Source: Verrucomicrobiaceae bacterium UBA2429 (GTDB lineage Bacteria > Verrucomicrobiota > Verrucomicrobiia > Verrucomicrobiales > Verrucomicrobiaceae). Taken from it: DNA of 56,556 bases. The first letter of the stretch is position 1, and the number at the start of each line of letters is the position of its first letter. The notes below the pieces were generated by a model. It did no database searches and was not told the DNA's origin. It saw only the letters and a program-made list of their open reading frames with translations. The stretch spans positions 1 through 56,556 of the forward strand of contig DDQZ01000048.1 in the NCBI GenBank assembly GCA_002343505.1, in the 5' to 3' direction. Positions 17,491-26,109 of this stretch are shown here, one piece after another. The position numbers and the translations under genes are program-made.

Positions 17491-19683
17491 TCACTCCTTC
17501 ATCAAGATCTGGAACAGGTTGTGGTAGCGGTCCGTCCACAGCGGGATGCCTTCCGGCTCCGGGTCCTCAGGCTCCTCGGCGGGGGTGTCCTTGAGGAATT
17601 GGGCGTTCTTTGTCACCATCACATAGTCCGTGCTGTCATGGTCGCCTTCCGACTGGGTCATGATGCGCGTCACGCCCCAGCCCAGCGCTTCGGCCTGGCG
17701 CTCCACCACCGGGGCCAGGGTCAGGTAGCTGTTGGTCACATGGACGACGATGATGCCCTCCGGCGCCATGTGCCGCGCATAGATATCAAAGGCCTCCCGC
17801 GTCAGCAGGTGCATCGGTATGGCGTCGCCGCTGAAGGCGTCCAGCAGCAGCACGTCGAACTTTTGCGCCTCCTCCCGTTCCAGGGTCAGGCGCGCGTCGC
17901 CCGTGTGAATGCTCACTTCCGCCCTGCGCGTCCGCGCGTCGGCCAGGTAAGTGAAGTGCTTCTCCGCCAGGCGGACGATCTCCGGGTTGATCTCATAAAA
18001 GCGCCACGCCTGCCCCTGCTGCGCGTAACAAGCCGCCGTGCCCGAACCCAGGCCCACGATGCCGACCCGCGCGCCCGGCCTGGCCTTGATGCTGTCCAGC
18101 GCCCGGCCGATGCCCGTGTGGTGCCCGTAATACGTCACCGGCTCCTGCCGGTAGTCGGCCCCCAGGTTCTGCATGCCGTGGATGATGCCGCCATGCACCA
18201 GGGTCACATAATCATTCTCCAGGCCCGTGTCCCAGTCCTTGTCAATGTAGATGGTGCCGTAAAAGTTCCGCACCCGCTCCACCCTCGGCTCCACCCGCAG
18301 CTTGTCAGAGGCCAGTTCGTAAACACCCCAGCCGCCCGCGCCCAGCACTGCCAGCGCCAGCGGCGCGCCCAGCCAGAGCCGGCGCAGGGAGAGAAAAGCC
18401 CCCGCCAGCGCCAGCGCCGCCAGGCCCAGGCCCGCCAGCAGGCCCAGCGGCCACTCCAGGTAGGTCACGAACACCCTCGGCGCGCCCAGGCTCACTGCCA
18501 GTCCGCCCAGCGCCCCGCCCGCCGACATCAGCAGGTAAAACTCCGTCAGCCGCGCCGGCTCCGGCTTCAGCCGCGCCAGCTCGCCGTGGCAGACCATGCA
18601 GGTGAGAAACATCGCCCCGAAACACACCGTCACCTCGACCCGGTAGTTCATCCATGCGCCAAAGGGGATCGTCCAGACACGCCCCTTCCACGGGGCCTCC
18701 CACCACACCCATTCAAAGGGTTTGAAGCTCCAGTTCGAGTCCACCGAGTCGTAGCACAGCGCAGCCACCACAGCCGCCGCCGCCAGCACCGCCCACAGCG
18801 GGCGCGCGTACCAGCGCTCATGCTCGAAGCAGATGATGAAGGTCAACAGGTAAAGGCTCAGCGGCACCACCCACATGAAGGGCACCACCGCCACATCCTG
18901 GCAGACATGGTTCGTCGCCGCCAGCAGCAGCACGCTGGCCAGCGCGGGCAGCAGCACCCAGAGCAGGCGCCGTCCCGCCGAGTTCCAAAGCGCGCGCGCC
19001 AGCCTCAGCCCCTGGCTTTCCCGTGTCTCCTCCTCGGCGGTCTCCGCCGCCGGGGCAGGCGCGGACTCGGGGACGCGCCCGTTCCGCCACGCCAGCCAAA
19101 GGGAAAGCGCCGCGAAAAACACAAACGCCACCGACCACACCCGCGTCTGCGTCATGACCTCCATGCGCGGCTCGATGACGAACGGATATGTCAGCAGCGC
19201 CGCCAGCGAGCCGATGTTCGAGAGCGCGTAGAGCCGCCACGGCAGCCCGCCCGGCACCGCGCGCGTGAACCACACCTGCGCCAGCGGGCTGGTGCTGCTG
19301 AGCACGAAATACGGCAGCCCCACCGTCGCCGCCAGCAGCAGCAAAATCCGCGCCGACGGATCCTCGCCGCCCTCCGGCTTCCACACCTCGTCCGGGGAGA
19401 TCGGCAGGCACACCGCCGCCCCCAGCAGCAGCGCCGAGTGCAGCACCGCCTGCGCGCGCGGGCGCAGCCGTGTCAGCACATGCGCGTAGGCATAGCCGGC
19501 AAACAGCAGCACCTGGAAAAATACCATGCAAGTCGTCCACACCCCCGGACTGCCTCCGAACCACGGCAGGATGAATTTGCTGATCACCGGCTGCACTTGA
19601 AACAGCAGGAACGCGCTCAGCAGGCTCAGCGAGCCGAGCAGGACACCCGCCTGCGCGCGGGAGGAAAGGGGGGAGTTGGACAT
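17491..19683 (-). CDS. Membrane protein with C-terminal spermidine-synthase-like domain
   Basis: 730 residues. The N-terminal roughly 470 residues hold about 12 predicted TM helices, starting LLGSLSLLSAFLLFQVQPVISKFILPWFGG, typical of the 'fused MFS/spermidine synthase' family. A soluble C-terminal domain (about 475-730) has a spermidine synthase/methyltransferase Rossmann fold: VGIVGLGSGTAACYA (nucleotide-binding glycines), RFYEINPEIV and FDVLLLDAFSGDAIPMHLL. The canonical aminopropyltransferase gate motif DSTDP is replaced by DAFSGDAIP, so true polyamine synthesis is uncertain. A charged loop rich in Ala/Glu separates two TM blocks near residue 230. Function in vivo is unknown. Confidence 0.87.
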   Translation of the reverse strand: MSNSPLSSRAQAGVLLGSLSLLSAFLLFQVQPVISKFILPWFGGSPGVWTTCMVFFQVLLFAGYAYAHVLTRLRPRAQAVLHSALLLGAAVCLPISPDEVWKPEGGEDPSARILLLLAATVGLPYFVLSSTSPLAQVWFTRAVPGGLPWRLYALSNIGSLAALLTYPFVIEPRMEVMTQTRVWSVAFVFFAALSLWLAWRNGRVPESAPAPAAETAEEETRESQGLRLARALWNSAGRRLLWVLLPALASVLLLAATNHVCQDVAVVPFMWVVPLSLYLLTFIICFEHERWYARPLWAVLAAAAVVAALCYDSVDSNWSFKPFEWVWWEAPWKGRVWTIPFGAWMNYRVEVTVCFGAMFLTCMVCHGELARLKPEPARLTEFYLLMSAGGALGGLAVSLGAPRVFVTYLEWPLGLLAGLGLAALALAGAFLSLRRLWLGAPLALAVLGAGGWGVYELASDKLRVEPRVERVRNFYGTIYIDKDWDTGLENDYVTLVHGGIIHGMQNLGADYRQEPVTYYGHHTGIGRALDSIKARPGARVGIVGLGSGTAACYAQQGQAWRFYEINPEIVRLAEKHFTYLADARTRRAEVSIHTGDARLTLEREEAQKFDVLLLDAFSGDAIPMHLLTREAFDIYARHMAPEGIIVVHVTNSYLTLAPVVERQAEALGWGVTRIMTQSEGDHDSTDYVMVTKNAQFLKDTPAEEPEDPEPEGIPLWTDRYHNLFQILMKE

Positions 19684-19839
19684 GCGGCGCGCAGGCTTTC
19701 ACTTTCCCGGCGGAATGGAAATAAAAAAATCAGCTTCTTCCCTCCCGCGCATCCCCGCTCCGTGAATTTGCCCTTGAAATCGGACCGGCCTCCATTGTGT
19801 GGAAGGAGCCGTGGCAGCCGCCGCGTTGACTTTGCCGCC

Positions 19840-20706
19840 ATGAACCGCCTGCTTGTCCTCCTCATCACCCTCGCCTGCGCGCTGTCCGCCGCGGCCCAGA
19901 AGAAACCCGATGCCGTGGATGAAATGGCTGCGCTGCTGAAGCCGGACCGCGTCGAAGTTTACAAGGAGGCGGGCGGCAGGCGTCTGGAGATGCGCATCTT
20001 CGAGCCGGAGAAAAAAAACGCCCCCGTGCCCTGCTACCTCGTCATCCACGGCGGCGGCTGGGCCGGCGGCGAGCCGAAGCGCATGTACCCCTTCGCCGCG
20101 CATTACGCGCGCCAGGGCATGGTGGGCGTCAGCCTGCAATACCGCCTCTACAACACCAAGACCGGAGTCAGCGTCTTTGACTGCGTGAAGGATGCGCGCT
20201 CCGCCATGCGCTGGCTGGCCGCCCATTCGGACGGGCTGGGCATTGACCCGAAAAAGATCATCGTCAGCGGCGGCTCCGCGGGCGGGCACCTCGCCGCCTC
20301 CACCGCCTTGTTTGACCAGGTCAATGACGAGACCGGCGATGCCGCGCTCACCGTCACCCCCGCCGCGCTCATCCTGCTTTTCCCGGTGATAGACACCTCC
20401 GCCGAAGGCTACGGCAACGCCAGGATTGGAGAGCGCTGGCGCGAGCTTTCACCCGCCCACAACGTCCGCCCCGGCCTGCCGCCCACCCTCACCTTCCACG
20501 GCACCGGCGACACCGTCACCCCCTACGCCGGCGCGCGCGCCTTCCACGAGTCCATGCTGGAAAAGGGCAACCGCAGCATGCTCATCACCCATGAGGGCGG
20601 CAGGCACGGCTACCTCATGTCCGACTCCAAACTATTCGCTGACACCATGGCCAAGTCTGACGCCTTTTTGCGCGAGCTGGGCCTGCTGCCCGTCCCGGCG
20701 AAGTAA
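19840..20706 (+). CDS. Secreted alpha/beta-hydrolase (esterase/lipase, HSL-like)
   Basis: 288 residues from the ATG at 19840, chosen because it starts a clean signal peptide (MNRLLVLLITLACALSAAA-QKK). The oxyanion motif HGGGWAGG, the nucleophile elbow GGSAGGHLA, the acid in GTGDTVTPY and the His in EGGRHGYLM make a full catalytic triad of the BD-FAE/hormone-sensitive-lipase kind. Probably an exported carbohydrate esterase or general carboxylesterase. It ends 9 bp before tilS, on the same strand, so the two may be co-transcribed. Confidence 0.9.
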   Translation: MNRLLVLLITLACALSAAAQKKPDAVDEMAALLKPDRVEVYKEAGGRRLEMRIFEPEKKNAPVPCYLVIHGGGWAGGEPKRMYPFAAHYARQGMVGVSLQYRLYNTKTGVSVFDCVKDARSAMRWLAAHSDGLGIDPKKIIVSGGSAGGHLAASTALFDQVNDETGDAALTVTPAALILLFPVIDTSAEGYGNARIGERWRELSPAHNVRPGLPPTLTFHGTGDTVTPYAGARAFHESMLEKGNRSMLITHEGGRHGYLMSDSKLFADTMAKSDAFLRELGLLPVPAK

Positions 20707-20715
20707 AACCAAGCC

Positions 20716-21690
20716 ATGCCCGACGCCCCTGCCGACAGCTTCGCCTGGCACATCCTGCCGCCGGATGGCACCCCGCTGCTGCTGGCCTTCTCCGGCGGGC
20801 GGGATTCCGTGGCGATGCTGGACATCCTGCTCGCCGCAGGGCGCTGGCCGCTCGTGCTCTGCCACTTCAACCACGGCCTGCGCGGGCGCGAGTCCGGCGC
20901 CGACGCGCGTTTTGCCCGCGCGCAGGCGCGGCGTCACGCGCTCGACTTCGAGATGGAAAAAGCCGCCACCGCCGCCCACGCGCGGACGCGCGGCCAGTCC
21001 ATCGAGACCGCTGCGCGCGAGCTGCGCCACGCCTTCCTCCTGCGCGCCGCCGCGCGCCGCCGCGCGCCGCATGTGCTGCTGGCCCATCATCTCGACGACC
21101 AGGCCGAGACCGTGCTGGCCAATCTCTGCCGCGGCGCGGGACTGCGCGGGCTCGCCGGTATGAAGGCCGCGCAGCCCATGCCCGGCGGAGTGCTTTTCCT
21201 CCGTCCCATGCTCGGTGTCAGCCGCGCCGAAATTGACGCCCGCATCCGCGCGCGCCGCCTGCCCTACCGCGAGGACGCCAGCAATCAAAGCCGCGACCAC
21301 CGCCGCAACCGCCTTCGTCACGAGGTGCTGCCGCTGCTCGATGAAATCTTCGAGCGCCGCACCGCCCCGCTCATCTGCCGCGCCGCCGCGCAGGCCGGAC
21401 TCGCCGAGGCGCATCTCGATGCCGGGGCGCGCGCCCTGCTGGCCGATCCCGCCTTGCTGAACAGCGACGGCAGCCTCAACCTCGCCCGCCCGCTCCTGCG
21501 CCTGCATCCCGCCCTGCTCGGCCACACCCTGCGCCTCTGGCTGTGCGGGCAGCTCGGATTGGATGGCATCGGCAGTGCCGAAGTCGGGGCCGCGTCCTCC
21601 ATGCTCGCTCCCGGCGGCCCCGCCAAAGTCAACCTCCCAGGCGGGAGGCATCTCCGCCGCAAAGCCCGGCGTCTTTGGGTGGAGGCTTGA
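20716..21690 (+). CDS. tilS: tRNA(Ile)-lysidine synthase TilS
   Basis: 324 residues. Converts C34 of tRNA-Ile(CAU) to lysidine with ATP and lysine, so that it reads AUA. The PP-loop SGGRDS (26-31) is followed by CHFNHGLRGRESGADARFAR and LAHHLDDQAETVL, both diagnostic. After the catalytic domain (1-220) a short C-terminal part remains (to 324), as in the small form of the enzyme. It immediately follows the hydrolase gene. Confidence 0.94.
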   Translation: MPDAPADSFAWHILPPDGTPLLLAFSGGRDSVAMLDILLAAGRWPLVLCHFNHGLRGRESGADARFARAQARRHALDFEMEKAATAAHARTRGQSIETAARELRHAFLLRAAARRRAPHVLLAHHLDDQAETVLANLCRGAGLRGLAGMKAAQPMPGGVLFLRPMLGVSRAEIDARIRARRLPYREDASNQSRDHRRNRLRHEVLPLLDEIFERRTAPLICRAAAQAGLAEAHLDAGARALLADPALLNSDGSLNLARPLLRLHPALLGHTLRLWLCGQLGLDGIGSAEVGAASSMLAPGGPAKVNLPGGRHLRRKARRLWVEA

Positions 21691-21729
21691 GGCGTTGCGC
21701 AAGTCATGCGCGCGCCCGGCTCAACCAGC

Positions 21730-23745
21730 TCACCAGCCGCCGCGGACGTTCCATTTTTCCAGGATATCCTGCGGCAGCTCGGTGATGAAGCGGCTCGGTT
21801 TCATGAGGATGTCGCCATCCCGCGCGGCGTGGTTCAGCACCGGGTAGGTGAGGTGCAGGTTGTCCTTGGCGCGGGTGACGGTGACGTAAAAAAGCCGCCG
21901 CTCTTCTTCAAGCGCGGTGTCTCCGCCGTCCTCGATGGCGCGTTTGTGCGGGAACATGCCGTCGGCCAGCCAGACGGCGAAGACGCTGTGCCACTCCAGC
22001 CCCTTGGCCTGGTGCGCGGTGGTGAGAGTCACCGCGTCGCGGTCCTGGGGCTGCGCGTCCGGTTTGTCACTGGTGTCCACGCCGCTGAGCAGGGAGAGCT
22101 GGCTGAGAAACTCCAGCGTGTCGGTGAAGCGGTCGCTGAAGTTGCTGAGCTGTTCCAGGTCCTGCGCGCGCTGGTCGGCGTTTTTGAACTTCGCCTTCAT
22201 GTAGTCGTCGTAAACGCCCTCGACGATGCTGCGGATCATCATCGGCGGCGCGGCGGGTTTTCCATCCGCCATCAGCTCGTCCAGCGTGTAGGCGAGCTGG
22301 TCCCAGGTCTCGCGCGCTTTTTTCGGCACGTTCATGGGCAGGAGGACTTCGGAGAAAGTGCCGGTCATCGTCTCCGCGCTGGCGGCCTCGCTTTTCAGCC
22401 AGGAGGTCCAGAGCTTGTTCGCGCTCGCCCCGCCGATGCCGGGGATGAGCCGCACCATGCGCATGAAGCTCACCTCATCCCGCCGGTTCACCGCGAACTT
22501 CATGAAGGCGGCCACATCCTTCACATGCGCCTGCTCGAAAAAGCGCAGGCCGCTGGTGATCTGGAAGGGGATGCCGCGGCTGGTCAGCTCCATCTGGATT
22601 TCCATGCTGTGAAAGTGCGCGCGGTAGATGACCGCCATCTCGTTGAACTCCACGCCCTCGTCCGCCAGCTCCAGGATGCGCTGCGCCACAAAGCCGGCCT
22701 GAGCCGAGGCATTGTCCAGCGGCACCAGCGCGGGCAGATTGCCCTGCGAAGGGCGCGCCGCTCGCAGGCTCTTGCGGATTTGGGCTCGGTTGTTGGCGAT
22801 GGAGGCGTTCGCCAGCTCCAGCACCTCCGGCACGCTGCGGTAGTTCACCTCGATCTTGTGCGTGCGCGCGCCTGGCCAGTGGTCGGTGAAGTTCAGGATG
22901 TTTCCCACATCCGCGCCGCGCCAGGAGTAAATGGACTGGGCGTCATCCCCCACCACCATGAGATTGCCATCCGGCCCGGTGAGCATCTCCACAAAGCGGC
23001 ACTGGAGGCTGTTGGTGTCCTGGTATTCATCCACCAAAATGAACTCAAACTGCCGCCGGTAGCGCTCCAGCAGGTCCTCATTTTCCTCCAGCAGCTTCAC
23101 GGAGAGCGTGAGCAGGTCATCGAAGTCCATGCAGTTCGTCTCGCGCTTTTTTTCCTGATAAAGCCGGCGCAACTCGATGATGTGCGGCGCCACCTGCTCG
23201 AACCATGGATAGCGGACGGCCAGCACCTCCTCCAGCGGCTCGCAGGTGTTGTCGGCCATGGAATAAATATCCCCCAGCACCTCGGCCTTCGGGAAGCGGA
23301 AGCCGGAGGTGTCCACCCCGCTGGCCGCCACCACGGTCTCCATGAGGTCTTTTTGATCCTCGCGGTCCATGATGGAGAAGCCCTTGCGGTAGCCGAGGCG
23401 CTCCGCGTTCCAGCGCAGCAGGCGGTTGCCGATGGAGTGAAAGGTGCCGCCCCACAGCCGCTGCGTCTCCACTGGGACAAGCGCAGTCACGCGCTCCAGC
23501 ATCTCCCGCGCCGCCTTGTTGGTGAAGGTGAGCAGCAGGATCTGCTCCGGCAGCACGCCATTGTCCAGCAGCCAGGCCACGCGGTAAGTAAGCGTGCGCG
23601 TCTTGCCCGAGCCCGCTCCTGCGATGATGAGCGTCTGCCCCGGCGGAGCGGTCACAGCGGCGTGCTGCTGCTCATTGAGCTCCGCCGCGTAATCAATGCG
23701 CGGGCCGGCCGGGGCGTGGGTGTGCAGGGTGTATTCTCGGGGCAT
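21730..23745 (-). CDS. UvrD/PcrA/Rep-type DNA helicase
   Basis: 671-residue superfamily 1A 3'-5' helicase. Q motif LNEQQHAAV (about 23-31), Walker A AGAGSGKTRT (42-51), motif II VDEYQDTNSLQ, motif III GDDAQSIYSWRGA, motif IV-V LTTAHQAKGLEWHSVFA and motif VI EERRLFYVTVTRAKDNL. It likely acts in nucleotide-excision or mismatch repair, or at stalled forks; UvrD, PcrA and Rep cannot be told apart from this sequence alone. It ends a few dozen bases from tilS, which is convergent. Confidence 0.95.
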   Translation of the reverse strand: MPREYTLHTHAPAGPRIDYAAELNEQQHAAVTAPPGQTLIIAGAGSGKTRTLTYRVAWLLDNGVLPEQILLLTFTNKAAREMLERVTALVPVETQRLWGGTFHSIGNRLLRWNAERLGYRKGFSIMDREDQKDLMETVVAASGVDTSGFRFPKAEVLGDIYSMADNTCEPLEEVLAVRYPWFEQVAPHIIELRRLYQEKKRETNCMDFDDLLTLSVKLLEENEDLLERYRRQFEFILVDEYQDTNSLQCRFVEMLTGPDGNLMVVGDDAQSIYSWRGADVGNILNFTDHWPGARTHKIEVNYRSVPEVLELANASIANNRAQIRKSLRAARPSQGNLPALVPLDNASAQAGFVAQRILELADEGVEFNEMAVIYRAHFHSMEIQMELTSRGIPFQITSGLRFFEQAHVKDVAAFMKFAVNRRDEVSFMRMVRLIPGIGGASANKLWTSWLKSEAASAETMTGTFSEVLLPMNVPKKARETWDQLAYTLDELMADGKPAAPPMMIRSIVEGVYDDYMKAKFKNADQRAQDLEQLSNFSDRFTDTLEFLSQLSLLSGVDTSDKPDAQPQDRDAVTLTTAHQAKGLEWHSVFAVWLADGMFPHKRAIEDGGDTALEEERRLFYVTVTRAKDNLHLTYPVLNHAARDGDILMKPSRFITELPQDILEKWNVRGGW

Positions 23746-23838
23746 GTCTCACGCGGCTTATGCGCCAGGGCACGGCCCGGCTCAAGCCTCAAAGCGCGCC
23801 CGCGTCATGCTCCGCATTGACGGCGGGCGCGGAGCGTG

Positions 23839-25122
23839 ATGCACTGCGCCATGCGTGCATTCATTCTTCTGCTCTCCCTCGCCCTCTGCTGCCGCGCCGA
23901 CGACGTTGTGGAAAGGATCATCGCCCATGCCGCCGCGCATCCGGCGGGGGATGCTCCGGTGTCCTTTGAACGCGCCGTGTTTGACAAGGACACGCGCCAT
24001 CTGCCCATCGGGGTCTTTGATTCCGGCATCGGCGGTCTCACGGTGTTGGAGGCGCTGCTCACTCTCGACGCTTTTCACAATGACAGCCTCCAACCCGGCG
24101 CGGACGGGGTGCCGGACTTCGCCAGGGAGCGGTTCATTTATTTCGGCGATCAGGCCAACATGCCCTACGGCAACTACTCCGCGGCCGGGCGCACCGATTA
24201 CCTGCGGGAGCTGATCCTCAAAGACGCCGTGTTCCTGCTCGGCAGCCGCTGGCATGACGGCAAGGCCGCGCGCCCCGGCAAGCCGCCCGTGAAAGCCATC
24301 GTCATCGCCTGCAACACGGCCACCGCCTACGGACTGGAGGACATTCGCGCGGCGGTGAAAGCCTGGGGGCTGCCGGTCATCGTCATCGGCGTCGTCGAGG
24401 CCGGCGCGCGCGGCGTGCTGGAGACCGGCGGCAAAACAGGCGCTGTGGGCGTGCTGGCCACGGTCGGCACCTGCGCCAGCGGCGCCTACCCGCGCTTGAT
24501 CGGCGGCACACTCGGCCTGGCGGGGCGTGATGTTCCTGCAATCACCCAGCACGGCAGCGCGGCGCTCGCGGGAGTCATCGAGGGCGACCCCGGCTTCACC
24601 CAAAGCGTGGCCGAGTGCGCCGCGCAGGAGGCGCGCGCGCTGCTGGAGACGCTGCGCCAGGAGGCTCCCGGCCAAAGGCTCGGCACCCTGGTGCTGGGCT
24701 GCACGCATTACCCGCTGGCGCGCGGCGAGCTGGACGCCGCCTTCACCACCCTGCGCGCGGACCCGCGCTTCAGCCCCCTGCTGGAGGACACCCTGGCCTA
24801 TGTGGACCCTGCCGAGTGGACCGCGCGCGAGCTGTTCCGGGAGCTGGCCAAAGCCGGCCTGCGCCTCAAAGCGGGCGAGACTTGCGATGCCGGCGCGCAC
24901 TCCTTTTCCCTCTCTGTCCCCAATCCCGCCTGTTCCGGAGTCAAACTCGCGGAGGATGGCTCCCTGGACCGGGACTACAAATACACGCGCCTGCCCGGCG
25001 ACCTGATGCGCGAGGACACACTGAACACTCCCCTGAAAGCCGCCGCTCTGCCCGCCGTGGGGCGCAATCTCGTGGAGAAAAGACTGCCCGAAGTCTGGCG
25101 CGCGCTGGGGGGGGGGCAATAA
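23839..25122 (+). CDS. Glutamate-racemase homologue with signal peptide
   Basis: 427 residues from the ATG at 23839, just after a GGAG at 23831-23834; an ATG at 23851 (MRAFILLLSL) is equally possible. The N-terminus is an export signal (FILLLSLALCC, then RADD). The body carries the Asp/Glu racemase signatures: GVFDSGIGGLTVLEALL (about 58-74), YFGDQANMPYG, catalytic C158 in VIACNTATAYG and catalytic C288 with His in VLGCTHYPLARGE. MurI enzymes are cytoplasmic and about 260-290 residues; this one is about 150 longer and apparently exported. D-amino-acid or peptide metabolism in the periplasm is only a guess. A run of ten G (25107-25116) sits three codons before the stop. Confidence 0.85.
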   Translation: MHCAMRAFILLLSLALCCRADDVVERIIAHAAAHPAGDAPVSFERAVFDKDTRHLPIGVFDSGIGGLTVLEALLTLDAFHNDSLQPGADGVPDFARERFIYFGDQANMPYGNYSAAGRTDYLRELILKDAVFLLGSRWHDGKAARPGKPPVKAIVIACNTATAYGLEDIRAAVKAWGLPVIVIGVVEAGARGVLETGGKTGAVGVLATVGTCASGAYPRLIGGTLGLAGRDVPAITQHGSAALAGVIEGDPGFTQSVAECAAQEARALLETLRQEAPGQRLGTLVLGCTHYPLARGELDAAFTTLRADPRFSPLLEDTLAYVDPAEWTARELFRELAKAGLRLKAGETCDAGAHSFSLSVPNPACSGVKLAEDGSLDRDYKYTRLPGDLMREDTLNTPLKAAALPAVGRNLVEKRLPEVWRALGGGQ

Positions 25123-25251
25123 TCTTGATGGCAGTTCGAGAGTTGAATAGCTTCGATGGGAATGAATCGGATCGTCAGGCTGGAATGACAGGTTGAAGCC
25201 TGAAGATGCGAGCCGCACTCACGCAATGCCGCGTCGCAAAAAGCTCCATCC

Positions 25252-26043
25252 TCACGCCGCGCCGCCGCTGACTTTGAGCGTGTAGCGCCCTTGCCTCCGC
25301 GCGAGTTTCACCGGCGCGCCATAGACGGCGCCCAGGTTCGCGCTGGTGAGCGTGGCGGACTTTTCTCCCGCCGCGAAGACGCGCCCCGCGCGCAGCAGCA
25401 GCACATGGCTCAGGCAGGGCAGGATCTCCTCCACATGGTGCGTCACCAGCACCAGCGAGGGCGCCTCCTCCCAGGTGGCGATGCCCGCCATCCAATCCAG
25501 GAATTGCTCACGCGCCACGGGGTCCAGCCCCGCGCATGGCTCGTCGAGGATGAGCACTTCGAAGCGCGCCATCAGCGCCCGGCAGATGAGCACCTTCTGC
25601 CGCTCCCCCTGCGAGAGCGTGCCCCACAGGCTGCCGCGCAGGTGCGCGCCGCCCACCGCGTCGAGCAGGGACGCCGCCTGCCGCCGCCACGCGGGCGGCG
25701 GCGGCTGCCAGAGATTGAGCTTGGCATCGCGCCCGCTGGCGATGACGTGCAGCACAGGCTCCTCCATCTCGATGAAAGTCGTCAGCGTGTTGGTCACCAG
25801 GCCCACGCGCTTGCGCACCTCCCGCCAGTCGCTGCCGCCGAAATGGTCCGCGCCGATCTGGATGTCGCCCTCCGTCGCCGGCTCGTAGCCCGTGATCAGG
25901 TTGATGAGCGAGGTCTTGCCGCAGCCGTTCGGCCCCAGCACGCACCAGTGCTCCCCCGGCCGCACCTCCCAGGTGATGTCCTGCAAAATGCGGCGGCCGC
26001 CGCGCACGAAGCTGGCGTTTTGGACCCGGAGAAGGCTGCTCAT
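25252..26043 (-). CDS. ABC transporter ATP-binding protein (ModF/YlmA-like)
   Basis: 263 residues, a single nucleotide-binding domain. Walker A GPNGCGKTSL (about 37-46), Q-loop region RVGLVTNTL, signature LSQGERQKV, Walker B VLILDEPCAGLDP and the switch His in LVTHHVEEIL. The WEVRPGEHWCVLGPNG stretch and LVTNTLTTF are typical of the stand-alone ModF/YlmA-like ATPases. No permease lies next to it. The substrate is unknown. It starts 66 bp downstream of the MoeB-like gene on the same strand, so co-transcription is possible; a molybdenum link is only inference. Confidence 0.9.
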   Translation of the reverse strand: MSSLLRVQNASFVRGGRRILQDITWEVRPGEHWCVLGPNGCGKTSLINLITGYEPATEGDIQIGADHFGGSDWREVRKRVGLVTNTLTTFIEMEEPVLHVIASGRDAKLNLWQPPPPAWRRQAASLLDAVGGAHLRGSLWGTLSQGERQKVLICRALMARFEVLILDEPCAGLDPVAREQFLDWMAGIATWEEAPSLVLVTHHVEEILPCLSHVLLLRAGRVFAAGEKSATLTSANLGAVYGAPVKLARRQGRYTLKVSGGAA

Positions 26044-26109
26044 GTGCCGCCGTCCCTACATGCGGAGGCGCGCCCTGGCAAGACACGCCGCAGGGCGGGC
26101 AGGCCGGCG

